Source: Oscillospiraceae bacterium
Lineage (GTDB): Bacteria > Bacillota > Clostridia > Oscillospirales > Oscillospiraceae
DNA length: 64,000 bases
Reading direction: 5' to 3'
NCBI GenBank assembly: GCA_910574635.1
Contig: CAJTCG010000014.1
Location: forward strand, 1-64,000
Numbering within the stretch: the first letter of the stretch is position 1; each line of letters begins with the position of its first letter. Positions 50,527 through 59,618 of the stretch are shown piece by piece. The notes under the pieces were generated by a model, which was not told the origin of the DNA, did no database searches, and saw nothing but the letters and a program-made list of their open reading frames with translations. The position numbers were made by a program, and so were the translations under genes.

Positions 50527-51360
50527 TCACATGGTGTGTCCCATTTGGAACGGAGCAGGCACATCCAGACCCTCCGCAGGGGCGGCGGCTATAGTCATCT
50601 GGTAGGGGCCTCCCAGCCAGCGGACGCCGCGCTCATCAAGAAACCTGTCCCCGGTCCGATTTATGATCTCCAGATCAAAGTCAGAGGCGTCCACCGTTCC
50701 CAGCGCGGTGGGGAGGCCCCGTCCGGCGTAGACGGTGCAGAGGGCGGGCCACTCCGCCACCTCCGGATACTTTCGGATTGCCTCCTGGTACACAGTCGTT
50801 TTCTTGACCGCCTCCCCGTCCGTGACGGAGCCGGAGACGAAACCGCCTGCCCAGTGGGGCCCGGCATCTCCGCCCAGCAGGATGCGGGTAAACCGGATGG
50901 GCATCTGGGCGGTCATGCGGCGAAGCGCCCGCTCCGCCCCGTCACGGGCGAGGTCCAGGCCGTTGCCCGCTCCCGCCCAAGGAAGATAGGAGGCCATATC
51001 CTCCAACAGATCACGCACCACGGCAATCTGACGGCGGCGGTCACCGCCCGCGGTTTCCAGCGCCGAGATATAGCGGCTCAGGCTGCGGATCAGCACGGCC
51101 TGCTCCTTGGCTGGAAGTGTTTCAACAGCGGAGCATCCACGGGCAGCCTCCAGCCGCCGGTCGAACTGTTTCATCCAGCCAGGGTCGGGCGTCAGTCCCT
51201 CCAGCCTCGCCATGCCCTGGAGAATGGCGTCCGTCCAGAACCGCCTTTGTTCCTGCCAGGGCGGAGCGTTTTCAGGCTGATATCTCTCGAAGCCGTTCTG
51301 CCGTTCTATCGCGTAAACGGCAAGGCGGTCCGCCATCACTAAAATTTGTTTCTTACCCAT
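50527..51360 (-). CDS. Hypothetical protein of the conjugation module
   Basis: 277 residues from ATG 51360 with AGGAGG 5 bases upstream. Starts MGKKQILVMADRLAVYAIER; contains PWAGAGNGLDLARDGAERAL, FVSGSVTDGEAVKKTTVYQE and ERGVRWLGGPYQMTIAAAPA. No domain recognised; no signal or membrane segment. It lies between the DUF6329-like and DUF6103-like genes with gaps under 15 bases, so it is part of the transfer operon. Confidence 0.65.
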   Translation of the reverse strand: MGKKQILVMADRLAVYAIERQNGFERYQPENAPPWQEQRRFWTDAILQGMARLEGLTPDPGWMKQFDRRLEAARGCSAVETLPAKEQAVLIRSLSRYISALETAGGDRRRQIAVVRDLLEDMASYLPWAGAGNGLDLARDGAERALRRMTAQMPIRFTRILLGGDAGPHWAGGFVSGSVTDGEAVKKTTVYQEAIRKYPEVAEWPALCTVYAGRGLPTALGTVDASDFDLEIINRTGDRFLDERGVRWLGGPYQMTIAAAPAEGLDVPAPFQMGHTM

Positions 51361-51369
51361 CGACGCCTC

Positions 51370-51987
51370 CTATCCCATGACGGGGCCCATAGCCCGCTCC
51401 GCCTCCATGAAGGCGTCGTGGGCTTCACTGAACCGCGCCAGCTCTTCCGGGTCCACGCCGGTGAGTACGACTTCCGTTCCCTCCGGAGACGCGCGGATCT
51501 CCGACACACCGGCATCCAGCAGAGCGGCGAAGTCCACCCGTCCGGCATCGGACAGGCGCCGCAGATCTTCCACAGGTGCGTACTGTTCCGCCTCCTCATG
51601 GCATAGGCAGGCTAACTCTTCTTTCAGCAGGGGAAGGACATCCCTTACACGGATCTCCGGCTGGTGACGCTCCAGACGATACCCCATCTCAGCGTTCATG
51701 ATATCCCGCATTCCGGGGACGTAGGCGGCAAGGCGGGCGTAATCGTATCCTTCGGCGTCAACGAGAATGCCGTCATTGCCGTCCTGGTCCAGCGCCAACA
51801 GGCAGTGGATCACACCGTCCCGGCTGAACATACAGTCCTTGTTCTCTGCAAGGAACGGTTGATTCTCCAGGGGGGCGATCTTCAGCCGGCAGAAATCCTC
51901 ATGGGACAGCTCCACCACCTTTTCAATCTGGCAGTCGTCCATCTGGAAATTGCCCGGCTTCTCCACAAAATTTGCTTTGAATTTCAT
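51370..51987 (-). CDS. DUF6329-like protein
   Basis: 205 residues from ATG 51987 (AGGAGG, spacing 8). N-terminal half MKFKANFVEKPGNFQMDDCQ, PFLAENKDCMFSRDGVIHCL and DAEGYDYARLAAYVPGMRDI is the conserved DUF6329 block as I recall it. The C-terminal half (DAGVSEIRASPEGTEVVLTG) appears as a separate helical/beta appendage. Found in many Clostridial ICEs next to the cell-wall hydrolase; function unknown. Confidence 0.72.
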   Translation of the reverse strand: MKFKANFVEKPGNFQMDDCQIEKVVELSHEDFCRLKIAPLENQPFLAENKDCMFSRDGVIHCLLALDQDGNDGILVDAEGYDYARLAAYVPGMRDIMNAEMGYRLERHQPEIRVRDVLPLLKEELACLCHEEAEQYAPVEDLRRLSDAGRVDFAALLDAGVSEIRASPEGTEVVLTGVDPEELARFSEAHDAFMEAERAMGPVMG

Positions 51988-52006
51988 CGTGTTTTCCTCC
52001 TGATTT

Positions 52007-53080
52007 TTATGGCAGGTAGCCCCGGGGATTGGTGCGTTCCCCGTTGACGCGGACCTCAAAGTGCAGATGGGGTCCCGTGGACCGTCCGGTGGAGCCGGAG
52101 AGGGCAATCACGTCCCCGGCCTGGACCGTCCGGCCCACGCGGGCGATGAGCTGGGAGCAGTGGCCGTACAGCGTGACCAGCCCGCCGCCGTGGTCAATCA
52201 TCACGTAATACCCATAGCCGCCCTGGTTGTAGGTGGAAACCGTGACGGTCCCCGGCAGTGCGGCCCGGATGGGCGTGCCGGTGGGGACCGCCAGGTCCAT
52301 ACCGCCGTGGCCCTTCGTCTTGCCGGTGAAGGGGTCGCGGCGGTAACCGAACTCTGAGGTGATGATGTTCCGCCAGTTCGGACCGATGGGGGAGCAGAAG
52401 CCGTCCGCGCCGATGAAGGGGACGTCTGCCCCGGCGAACCCGCCCCCGCCAGCCGTGCCTCCGCCGGTGTAGCCGTACCGGATCAGGCTGTAGATGCTGT
52501 CGGCGTTGGCCTTTTGCTCGACGGTGGGTTCCGGGCCCATGGTTGCAGCGATGTTCCGCCAGACGGTTTCCAGGTCCTCAATGGGAATGGCCACGGTATA
52601 GGTTTCCTCTGCTTCCGTAGGCGGGTCGCTGCCTTCTACGGGGACCATGCGGGTCCGCTCCTCGTAGGTGACGAAGCAGTCCACGAATTTCTGGTGGTCC
52701 CGGCGACTGGGACTGTTTTCGCCAAAGTAGAGGGCATAAAAAAACGCCTTGACTCTGATTTCGTCAAGGCTCTTTTCTTCCTCTGTTTTGCTATCCACCA
52801 TCGTAATGAAGCCGTCCAGCAGCTCGAAGCTGGTCCGCATATCCTCAATGTAGGTCCGGTACTCCTCCGGCGTATCCTGCGGAAGTTCCCCGCCGTAAAA
52901 GCACAGCTCGGCAGCGGAGACATTATGCGCGGCGGAGCCGGAAGCCAGGGCGCACAAGAAGGCGATCACCAGGATGATGGGGGAGAGGACGGCCATGATG
53001 ATCCAGCCCATTGTCTTCCTGGTGTTTTCATCGGTTAAGACTGTGGCGGCGGCCCTTGCGATCAGTGCGGCGTTAGCCAA
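52007..53080 (-). CDS. Membrane-anchored M23 peptidoglycan endopeptidase
   Basis: 357 residues from TTG 53080, overlapping the stop of the ankyrin gene, with GGGGGATG 7 bases upstream. One membrane helix (IIMAVLSPIILVIAFLCALA, about 27-46) anchors it; a middle helical region is followed by a C-terminal LytM/M23 domain: SEFGYRRDPFTGKTKGHGGM (first zinc His), YVMIDHGGGLVTLYGHCSQL and GRSTGPHLHFEVRVNGERTN (HxH). It opens the cell wall for the conjugation channel, the role played by VirB1-like or CHAP enzymes in other systems. Confidence 0.9.
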   Translation of the reverse strand: MANAALIARAAATVLTDENTRKTMGWIIMAVLSPIILVIAFLCALASGSAAHNVSAAELCFYGGELPQDTPEEYRTYIEDMRTSFELLDGFITMVDSKTEEEKSLDEIRVKAFFYALYFGENSPSRRDHQKFVDCFVTYEERTRMVPVEGSDPPTEAEETYTVAIPIEDLETVWRNIAATMGPEPTVEQKANADSIYSLIRYGYTGGGTAGGGGFAGADVPFIGADGFCSPIGPNWRNIITSEFGYRRDPFTGKTKGHGGMDLAVPTGTPIRAALPGTVTVSTYNQGGYGYYVMIDHGGGLVTLYGHCSQLIARVGRTVQAGDVIALSGSTGRSTGPHLHFEVRVNGERTNPRGYLP

Positions 53081-54479
53081 GGATCATCCCCCCTGCTTCC
53101 TGAGAGGACGGAGCCTGTTCTCCCTGTTCCTGGACCGCTTTCAGCTCTGCCCAATGGTCAGACAGGGCTTGGAGTGTTTCGCCGTTCTCATTATAAGGAT
53201 ACCTTTGCAGGTACTGGTCGAAGTCCATCCCACCGTCTAGTAACAGCTTACACACGTCAACAGCATTGTTTTGGATGCAGGCGTGGAGCGCACTGTAGTC
53301 ATCGGCCGCTACCCACATCCGTTCCTTCAAAAGCTCCTCCGCAAGCCAGCAATCCGATTTCTGACAGGTCAGCATATGCAGGACCCTCCAGGCATTGGGC
53401 CCTCCGGAGATCCCCTTCTTCACCAGTGTGGACAATGCGTGAAAGTCTTTGTCTGCGGCGACCTGCTCCAAAAGACGTGGCGGTGCGGCGGTGATCTGCT
53501 CCTCGCTGCAGCCCTTGATGATCTCCTCAGCGATAGACCGATGCTCCAGGTACGCTTCGCTGGCCATCTCACCGTGGAAGGACGCGGACAGGTCCGGCAC
53601 ATGGCTCCCGGCCTGCTCCAGCAGGAAAGATACTTTCTCGAAATCGTCGATGCCGATTGCCTTTAGGCAGGCGGCGCGGTAGGCTGTTTCCTGAAACTGC
53701 TCCACATCCGCCAGCAGCAGGACGGTCATCTTCCTGCCAACGGCGCCGGGGCGGCCAGCCGCAACGATGAGCAGATCGTTTGCGTGGTCCTTCAGCGCAT
53801 TGGGGTACAGTTCTTTGAAGGCGGACAACTCTCCGTCCTGAACGGCGAGAACGGCCCGGTCATAGTCACTGAGACGCAGGGGCCGCTGGCCCACAGTGTC
53901 CATGTAGGCGGTGATACTCCCGGTCATGCGGCGCAGGAGCTGCTCGGTCTGGGACATAGCCTGCTCCTGCCGCTCCCGCTGTTCCACCAGCGCCTCGATG
54001 ATGACCTTCTCCTCCTGCTGGCTGAGGTGGACCACCCTGCCGCCGGTATCGTCCTCCACGCCGCCGATCTTTATATACCGGGCATGGGTGGTGTGGTCGC
54101 CGTGAAACGCCTTGGTGATGGCGGAGGAGATGAGGAACATCCGGTCCAGGTCATTCCCGTTCTCTCCCAGGGTTTTGCCGGTGATGAAATTTTTAGTGAT
54201 GGGCTTACCGTCCTCGTACCATTTGAGGTAGACATCCAGATATACGCCCTCGCTGCCGCCGTAGTCGGTGGCGCAGAAGATGTCGGCGTCTTTGGGAATC
54301 TTTCGCCCATTTTCCCAATTGAAATCCATGAGGAAATATTCATCCGGGAGATAGCCCTGACTTTCCAGCCGGTGCTTTAATTCCTCGAACACCTCCCGCG
54401 CCGGACGCTGACCGGCGTACTCCAGCTTGCGGGGGTCATCCGCGGAGGGCTTCCAGCGGTCAAATTCGATGATATCCAT
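53073..54479 (-). CDS. Hypothetical protein with C-terminal ankyrin-like repeats
   Basis: 468 residues from ATG 54479 (GGAGG, spacing 9). N-terminal 180 residues contain PDEYFLMDFNWENGRKIPKD and KTLGENGNDLDRMFLISSAI, a pattern seen in uncharacterised ICE proteins. From about residue 250 there are degenerate ankyrin-like helices (DDYSALHACIQNNAVDVCKL LLDGGMDF). No catalytic motif is visible. It is coupled to the wall hydrolase gene and may be a protein-interaction adaptor. Confidence 0.65.
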   Translation of the reverse strand: MDIIEFDRWKPSADDPRKLEYAGQRPAREVFEELKHRLESQGYLPDEYFLMDFNWENGRKIPKDADIFCATDYGGSEGVYLDVYLKWYEDGKPITKNFITGKTLGENGNDLDRMFLISSAITKAFHGDHTTHARYIKIGGVEDDTGGRVVHLSQQEEKVIIEALVEQRERQEQAMSQTEQLLRRMTGSITAYMDTVGQRPLRLSDYDRAVLAVQDGELSAFKELYPNALKDHANDLLIVAAGRPGAVGRKMTVLLLADVEQFQETAYRAACLKAIGIDDFEKVSFLLEQAGSHVPDLSASFHGEMASEAYLEHRSIAEEIIKGCSEEQITAAPPRLLEQVAADKDFHALSTLVKKGISGGPNAWRVLHMLTCQKSDCWLAEELLKERMWVAADDYSALHACIQNNAVDVCKLLLDGGMDFDQYLQRYPYNENGETLQALSDHWAELKAVQEQGEQAPSSQEAGGMILG

Positions 54480-54518
54480 TTTTCTGTGATCCTCCATGAA
54501 TAGTAATAGATTTTTGGC

Positions 54519-54548
54519 TTGTCTCGAGTGGACTGGGTATGCTATGAT
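54519..54548 (+). promoter_or_regulatory. Promoter and possible SOS-like dyad of the Y-polymerase operon
   Basis: TTGTCT (54519-54524), 18 bases, TATGAT (54543-54548). Just downstream, AGAACAAAGTTTTGTG (54555-54570) is a degenerate match to Firmicute LexA boxes (GAAC-N4-GTTC). The box match is weak. Confidence 0.4.
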
Positions 54549-54587
54549 AGAACTAGAACAAAGTTTTGTGTTAAGGGGGCGGGAACC

Positions 54588-56111
54588 ATGAGCGAAGGGA
54601 CCTATCTGGCCGTGGATCTGAAAAGTTTTTACGCCAGCGTCGAGTGCGTGGAGCGGGGCCTGGACCCCCTCACCACCAATCTTGTGGTGGCGGACCTGAG
54701 CCGGACGGAGAAGACTATCTGCCTTGCCGTGACGCCGCCCCTGAAAGCCTGGGGCATCTCCGGCCGGGCGCGTCTGTTCGAGGTGGTCCAGCGGGTCAAG
54801 GAGGTCAACGCCCAGCGGCAGCGCCAGGCGCCGGGGCGGCAGCTCACCGGCTCCTCCTCCAGTGACCCCGAACTGAAAGCGGACCCCAGTCTGGCGGTGG
54901 ACTATATCGTGGCCCCGCCACGGATGGCCCATTACATGGAGTGGAGTACCCGGGTCTACAACGTATACCTCAAATACATCGCGCCGGAGGATATCATCAA
55001 CTACTCCATCGACGAGGTCTTCATGGACGTGACCAATTACCTGGGGACCTATGGCCTCAGCGCCCGGGACCTGGCCATGAAGATCATTCTGGACGTGCTG
55101 GAGACCACTGGCATTACCGCCACGGCGGGCATTGGGCCGAATCTGTACCTCTGCAAGATCGCTATGGACATCTGGGCCAAGAAAATCCAGCCGGACAAGA
55201 ACGGCGTCCGTATCGCCCAACTGACGGAGAAGAGCTACCGCCATAACCTGTGGAGCCACCGGCCCCTGACGGACTTCTGGCGGGTGGGGCCGGGCTACGC
55301 GAAAAAATTAGAGGCGGAGGGCCTCTACACCATGGGCGACATTGCCCGCTGTTCCGTTGGCAAACCCACGGACTACTACAATGAGGAACTGCTCTACAAG
55401 CTCTTCGGCGTGAACGCCGAGTTGCTCATCGACCACGCCTGGGGCTGGGAGCCCTGCACCATCGCCGATGTAAAAGCCTACAAGCCGGAGACGAAAAGCA
55501 TCGGCGGAGGGCAGGTGCTACAGTGCCCATATCCTTACGAAAAAACCCGCGTGGTGGTCCGGGAAATGGCGGACCAGCTGGCGCTGGAGCTGGTGGACAA
55601 GGGATTGGTGACGGATCAGCTGACGCTGACGGTGGGCTATGACATTGAGAACCTGACAGACCCGGAGCGTCGGAAGAGCTACCATGGCGAGGTCAAGGCC
55701 GACCGCTATGGCCGGTCCATCCCCAAGCACGCCCACGGCACGGCCAATCTGGAGGAGTACACCGCCTCCACCAAGCGGATCATCGCCGCCGCGTTGGAGC
55801 TCTATGACCGGATCATTGACCGGGATTTGCTGGCCCGGCGGCTTACCATCAGCGCGGGCCGTGTGCTGCCGGAGGGGGAAGCTCCCCAAAAGAAGGCGTT
55901 TGAGCAGCTGGACCTCTTCACTAACTACGCCGCCGTTCAGGAACAGCAGGCCCAGGAGGCCGCCGCGCTGGAGCGGGAGAAGAGGGTGCAGAAGGCAGTG
56001 CTGGACATCAAGAAGCGCTTTGGTAAAAACGCCATTTTGAAGGGCATGAACTTCCAGGAGGGGGCCACGGCCAAGGACCGGAACCGGCAGATTGGAGGAC
56101 ACAAAGCATGA
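54588..56111 (+). CDS. Y-family DNA polymerase (UmuC/DinB-like)
   Basis: 507 residues from ATG 54588. Catalytic motifs: VDLKSFYASVECVERGLDPL (first Asp and the steric-gate region) and IINYSIDEVFMDVTNYLG (SxDE), followed by GITATAGIGPNLYLCKIAMD, a helix-hairpin-helix/thumb with RVGPGYAKKLEAEGLYTMGD and a little-finger domain. It performs translesion synthesis. It overlaps the YolD-like gene by ATGA, the usual pair in Firmicutes plasmids and ICEs. It faces opposite to the transfer genes and has its own promoter. Confidence 0.93.
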   Translation: MSEGTYLAVDLKSFYASVECVERGLDPLTTNLVVADLSRTEKTICLAVTPPLKAWGISGRARLFEVVQRVKEVNAQRQRQAPGRQLTGSSSSDPELKADPSLAVDYIVAPPRMAHYMEWSTRVYNVYLKYIAPEDIINYSIDEVFMDVTNYLGTYGLSARDLAMKIILDVLETTGITATAGIGPNLYLCKIAMDIWAKKIQPDKNGVRIAQLTEKSYRHNLWSHRPLTDFWRVGPGYAKKLEAEGLYTMGDIARCSVGKPTDYYNEELLYKLFGVNAELLIDHAWGWEPCTIADVKAYKPETKSIGGGQVLQCPYPYEKTRVVVREMADQLALELVDKGLVTDQLTLTVGYDIENLTDPERRKSYHGEVKADRYGRSIPKHAHGTANLEEYTASTKRIIAAALELYDRIIDRDLLARRLTISAGRVLPEGEAPQKKAFEQLDLFTNYAAVQEQQAQEAAALEREKRVQKAVLDIKKRFGKNAILKGMNFQEGATAKDRNRQIGGHKA

Positions 56112-56494
56112 GCGGCCCTTATGACGATATCATCGACCTGCCCCATCCCACCTCTGAGCGGCATCCCCGGATGCCCATGGCGAACCGGGCGGCTCAGTTT
56201 TCCCCGTTCGCGGCGCTCTCTGGTTATGACGACGCAGTCAAAGAAACCGCCCGGCTCACCGACGGTAAAATTGAGCTGACCGAGGAAGAGAAGGCCAATC
56301 TGGATGCGAGGCTCCAGCTGCTGGAACCAGGCATAGCGGCCTCGTTCACCTATTTTCAGCCTGACAGCAGAAAGCAGGGCGGGGCCTATGTTACCGCCTC
56401 CGGCGAGGTCAAGCGAATTGACGGCATTGCCCGAGAGATTATTTTGATGGATGGCCGGCGAATACCGATTGACGACATCCTGGAGGTCGGATAA
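56108..56494 (+). CDS. YolD-like protein, partner of the Y-polymerase
   Basis: 128 residues. YDDIIDLPHPTSERHPRMPM, NRAAQFSPFAALSGYDDAVK and the C-terminal beta segment GEVKRIDGIAREIILMDGRR IPIDDI match YolD-like proteins, which in Bacillus and ICEs accompany UmuC-like polymerases and may act in place of UmuD. Coupled to the polymerase gene through ATGA. Confidence 0.88.
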   Translation: MSGPYDDIIDLPHPTSERHPRMPMANRAAQFSPFAALSGYDDAVKETARLTDGKIELTEEEKANLDARLQLLEPGIAASFTYFQPDSRKQGGAYVTASGEVKRIDGIAREIILMDGRRIPIDDILEVG

Positions 56495-56531
56495 TGGAAA
56501 AATGGGATACCTTTGGCTTCCTGAATCCATT

Positions 56532-57320
56532 CTATCCCCCGTCGTGGCAGTTACAGGGCAAATCATCCTCCGGGAACATCCAGCACAGAGCGGTCTGGTT
56601 CTTATCCGCCTCCACGAAATCCCGCCAGGCCCAGTTCCGGCCCAGGCCCTTGACGGAGGTCAGGTTGGGCCTGGCGCCGTCCTCAATGGCGATGGCCCGC
56701 TCGTAGAGGTCCCGGTGCTGATGGTAGAGGGTGCGGATCTCCTTTTTCTTCATGCTGGGGCAGAAAAAGCAGGAGGACTTGCCGGGCAGCGGCAAACCCT
56801 CCTGCTGAATTGCGGTGATGCAGTCCTTTCTCGTCCAGCCCCAGTCCATAAGAGCGTAGACCTTCGTATACTTCTGGTCGGCTTCGTCGTGCTCTTTAGC
56901 TCCGTCCTTTCTCTGCTGCTCGCCCACGTCATAGCCGATGTACTTGAACACCTTCTCGCCTCGGGCCCACACCTCCCGGCAGGGCGGGTAGTTGTTGCAG
57001 AACTTCTCCTGGGGGCCGACTTTGTGCCTGAGGGAACATTTCTTATAGCCATAGGCGATGTCGGGCAACATGCCGGAGCGAAGGCATTCCTGTTCCAGCG
57101 TCAGCCGGTTCCCGTCTTTATCTTGGTAGGTGACGGTCTGAATCTCCGGCAGACCGTGCCGGACCAGCCAGTCGTTCATGATGGGGAGGTAAGCGTAAGT
57201 GTGAGGCTGTTCCCCGCCGGGGTCCGCAAAGAGGATGAGGTCCACAGGAATGTTTCTATGGTACATTCCAATGATCATGGCGGTACTGTTGGTTCCTAAT
57301 CCACAGGCCACCACATTCAT
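56532..57320 (-). CDS. PAPS-reductase/ATP-pyrophosphatase-fold protein
   Basis: 262 residues from ATG 57320 (AAAGGTG upstream). VVACGLGTNSTAMIIGMYHR is an atypical PP-loop (SxGxxS-like, here GLGTNSTA), followed by VDLILFADPGGEQPHTYAYL and the cysteine pairs CSLRHKVGP ... CNNYPPC ... KSSCFFCPSMKKKEIRTL. Such phage/ICE members of the adenine-nucleotide alpha-hydrolase superfamily are related to DndC-type and PAPS reductases; the substrate is not known. It lies in the transfer operon between the VirB4 region and the ankyrin gene. It may modify DNA or a nucleotide. Confidence 0.8.
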   Translation of the reverse strand: MNVVACGLGTNSTAMIIGMYHRNIPVDLILFADPGGEQPHTYAYLPIMNDWLVRHGLPEIQTVTYQDKDGNRLTLEQECLRSGMLPDIAYGYKKCSLRHKVGPQEKFCNNYPPCREVWARGEKVFKYIGYDVGEQQRKDGAKEHDEADQKYTKVYALMDWGWTRKDCITAIQQEGLPLPGKSSCFFCPSMKKKEIRTLYHQHRDLYERAIAIEDGARPNLTSVKGLGRNWAWRDFVEADKNQTALCWMFPEDDLPCNCHDGG

Positions 57321-57336
57321 AATTATCACACCTTTC

Positions 57337-57786
57337 TCAGCCGCCCAGCGTCATGCCGGGCGGTTTGATATTTTGTTCCGGACGATTCCACAGGATGTCA
57401 TCCACATCCTCAAGCGCCCGGTCTATTGCGTCCATAGCATCCCTGAGCTGCTCCGTCTGCTCCTCCGTCAACTGGGGGAACTGCTCCGGGAACAGGAACA
57501 TCCGGTTCAGCTGGTCGACGCATTGTAGCAGAGTTGGTTCCCCGCCCAGGCTTTCCGCAAGCTCCGAATGCGCCGCAGAGCCTTCCAGCACCTGGTTCAC
57601 CAGTTCCAGCGCCGTTTTGAGCCGCTGTATCTGGTCCCCCGTCAGTTGAGGAAACCGCTCGGGGAGCAGGTCTCGCTCCATCATGCCGCTCATATACTGC
57701 TGGACCGAAACGCCTTTCTGGGCGGCGCGGACGTGAATATCCAGCAGGAGCTTGTCATCAATCTTGACAGAGATCCCGTTTGCCAT
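57337..57786 (-). CDS. Ribbon-helix-helix-like protein after VirB4
   Basis: 149 residues from ATG 57786, which overlaps the VirB4 stop as TGATG. The N-terminal GISVKIDDKLLLDIHVRAAQ KGVSVQQYMSGM matches a ribbon-helix-helix/Arc-like motif; two imperfect repeats follow (ERFPQLTGDQIQRLKTALEL and EQFPQLTEEQTEQLRDAMDA). Probably a DNA-binding regulator or partition-type accessory protein of the element. Confidence 0.68.
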   Translation of the reverse strand: MANGISVKIDDKLLLDIHVRAAQKGVSVQQYMSGMMERDLLPERFPQLTGDQIQRLKTALELVNQVLEGSAAHSELAESLGGEPTLLQCVDQLNRMFLFPEQFPQLTEEQTEQLRDAMDAIDRALEDVDDILWNRPEQNIKPPGMTLGG

Positions 57787-59618
57787 CACCGTCCACCCGC
57801 CTCTCCGAACAGCGCCCGGATATGGTCCGGGGCGTGGACCTCCAGCAGATACCGCTCGTTGCCGCATTTGAAGAGGCAGACGCCGTTCTGGGGGTGGGCG
57901 ATGAGCTCAAACTCGGACGCCTCCAATTGGAGGTTGTCCATGTAGAACCGCTTATCCACATTCCCGGCGTTGAAGAGGAACTGGTGGGTGGGGATGGCGA
58001 AGAGGGGCCGTGTCATCTCCCGGACGCCGGGGACGTCGAAGTCCTCCAGGTTCTGAGAGGCCATGATCAGGGAGGACTCCTTCTTGCGGACCCGCTTCAA
58101 GGTGTTGCGGATGTACTCCACGGCGGTGAGATTGGAGAGCCAGATGTACAGCTCGTCCAGGCCCGCCACGGTATTCCCCTCCGTCAGCAGCTTGTCGCTG
58201 AGGTAGGAGAGGAGATTGAAGAGCATGGCGTTCCGCACACCGAGGCTGCCATTGATGAGGTCCTTCACTCCGAAGACCAGGAAGCGGTGGGAGGTGACGT
58301 TAGTGTGCCCGTTGAAGAACTTGCTCTCCGCGCCTTTGCACATGGAGTGGAGGCCCAGCAGGACCTCCTGGAGCAGCTCCCTGGGGTACAGCGGGTCCTT
58401 CTCCTGTTCATAGTGCTGGTAGGCATCTTCCATGATCTCGTAGAGGTCCGAGAGGATGGGAAAGTCTTCGGGCCGCATGGACTGGAAGTCCGTGTGGTCG
58501 TTCAGGCCCCAGGTCTTGTACAGCCGTTCCAGCATCAGCTCGATGGTATCGATGTGCCGGTCTGTGAAGTCCTTGTAGGAGCGGAAAAAGTCCTTTAGGA
58601 AGGAGATATGCTGGCTAAGGCGTGTGCGCTGGCGGAAGGCGGCAGGTGCGTCGGAATCACTTTCTCCCTCTGCATTCCAGAGCTTGGGTTCCAGAGGATT
58701 AATGATGTACTGCCCGCTCATGACGTCGGCGAAACAGCCGCCCATATTCCGGCACAGATCGTCCAGCTCATGCTCCGCGTCCAGGCAGATCACGGACTTA
58801 CCGGAGGCCAGGATGTTGCACAGCAGGAGCTTCAGGAGAAAACTCTTGCCCTGGCCGGAGTTGCCCAGGATGAGGACGTTGGCGTTGGTCTTGTCCTCCG
58901 CCCGGCGGTCCAGGTCCAGGATGATGTTGGAGCCGTAGCGGTCCCTTCCAATGTAGAAGCCGTTGGGATCGTTTTTGCCCGAGTAGTTGAAGGGGAAGAG
59001 GTTTGCCACGGAAGAGGCGGGGAGGACCCGCTCGAACTGTGAGGCGAAAATGTTGCTCCCCGCCGGGTTGGAGGCCAGAAAGCCGTTCCTCTGGACCAGG
59101 AACAGCCGGTCGGCGCTGAGCTTGGAGCGGGTGAGGGTAGCGGATACTTCGTCCCGGAGGGCCCGCAGCCCGTCGGCGTCCCTGGCGCAGAGCTCGATGA
59201 ACACGGCGCAGTGGACCAGCGGCTCCTTGTTGCGGCGCATGGTGGTGATGAGGGATTCCACGTCCTGGAGATTGGCTTCGGCGTTGATGCTCCGGCGCAT
59301 ATTGTTGGTGTTTCCCCGGTCCATGCGGTTTCTATTTTGGGCGTTGTGGATGATGGCATCCTCTTCTCCGGCGGTGGCCTGGCGGATATAGAGGTGAAGG
59401 GCCACGCCGCTCTTTTCGCCCAAGTGGCACAAGAGAGCCAGCTCCTCGGTGGTGGTGGGGTAGCTCCGCAGGGCCAGCGTACAGCGGAAGGAGCTGCCGA
59501 GGACATAGGAATCCGTGTTGAACTTCACGGCGGCGGGGGCGATCATGTCCAGGAAATCCTTGATCCGCGGGACGGCGGGCTTAGCTGCCCGGCCTTTTTT
59601 CCTCTGTTTTTTAGCCAT
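57786..59618 (-). CDS. VirB4/TraE-family conjugation ATPase
   Basis: 610 residues from ATG 59618. N-terminal domain TDSYVLGSSFRCTLALRSYP, then the ATPase with Walker A LGNSGQGKSFLLKLLLCNIL (about 255-274), an INPLEPKLWN segment and Walker B NTVAGLDELYIWLSNLTAVE (about 475-494), followed by SSLIMASQNLEDF. It powers assembly of the type IV secretion channel. Upstream partners are PrgI and an unknown protein; it overlaps the latter by 8 bases. Confidence 0.93.
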   Translation of the reverse strand: MAKKQRKKGRAAKPAVPRIKDFLDMIAPAAVKFNTDSYVLGSSFRCTLALRSYPTTTEELALLCHLGEKSGVALHLYIRQATAGEEDAIIHNAQNRNRMDRGNTNNMRRSINAEANLQDVESLITTMRRNKEPLVHCAVFIELCARDADGLRALRDEVSATLTRSKLSADRLFLVQRNGFLASNPAGSNIFASQFERVLPASSVANLFPFNYSGKNDPNGFYIGRDRYGSNIILDLDRRAEDKTNANVLILGNSGQGKSFLLKLLLCNILASGKSVICLDAEHELDDLCRNMGGCFADVMSGQYIINPLEPKLWNAEGESDSDAPAAFRQRTRLSQHISFLKDFFRSYKDFTDRHIDTIELMLERLYKTWGLNDHTDFQSMRPEDFPILSDLYEIMEDAYQHYEQEKDPLYPRELLQEVLLGLHSMCKGAESKFFNGHTNVTSHRFLVFGVKDLINGSLGVRNAMLFNLLSYLSDKLLTEGNTVAGLDELYIWLSNLTAVEYIRNTLKRVRKKESSLIMASQNLEDFDVPGVREMTRPLFAIPTHQFLFNAGNVDKRFYMDNLQLEASEFELIAHPQNGVCLFKCGNERYLLEVHAPDHIRALFGEAGGR

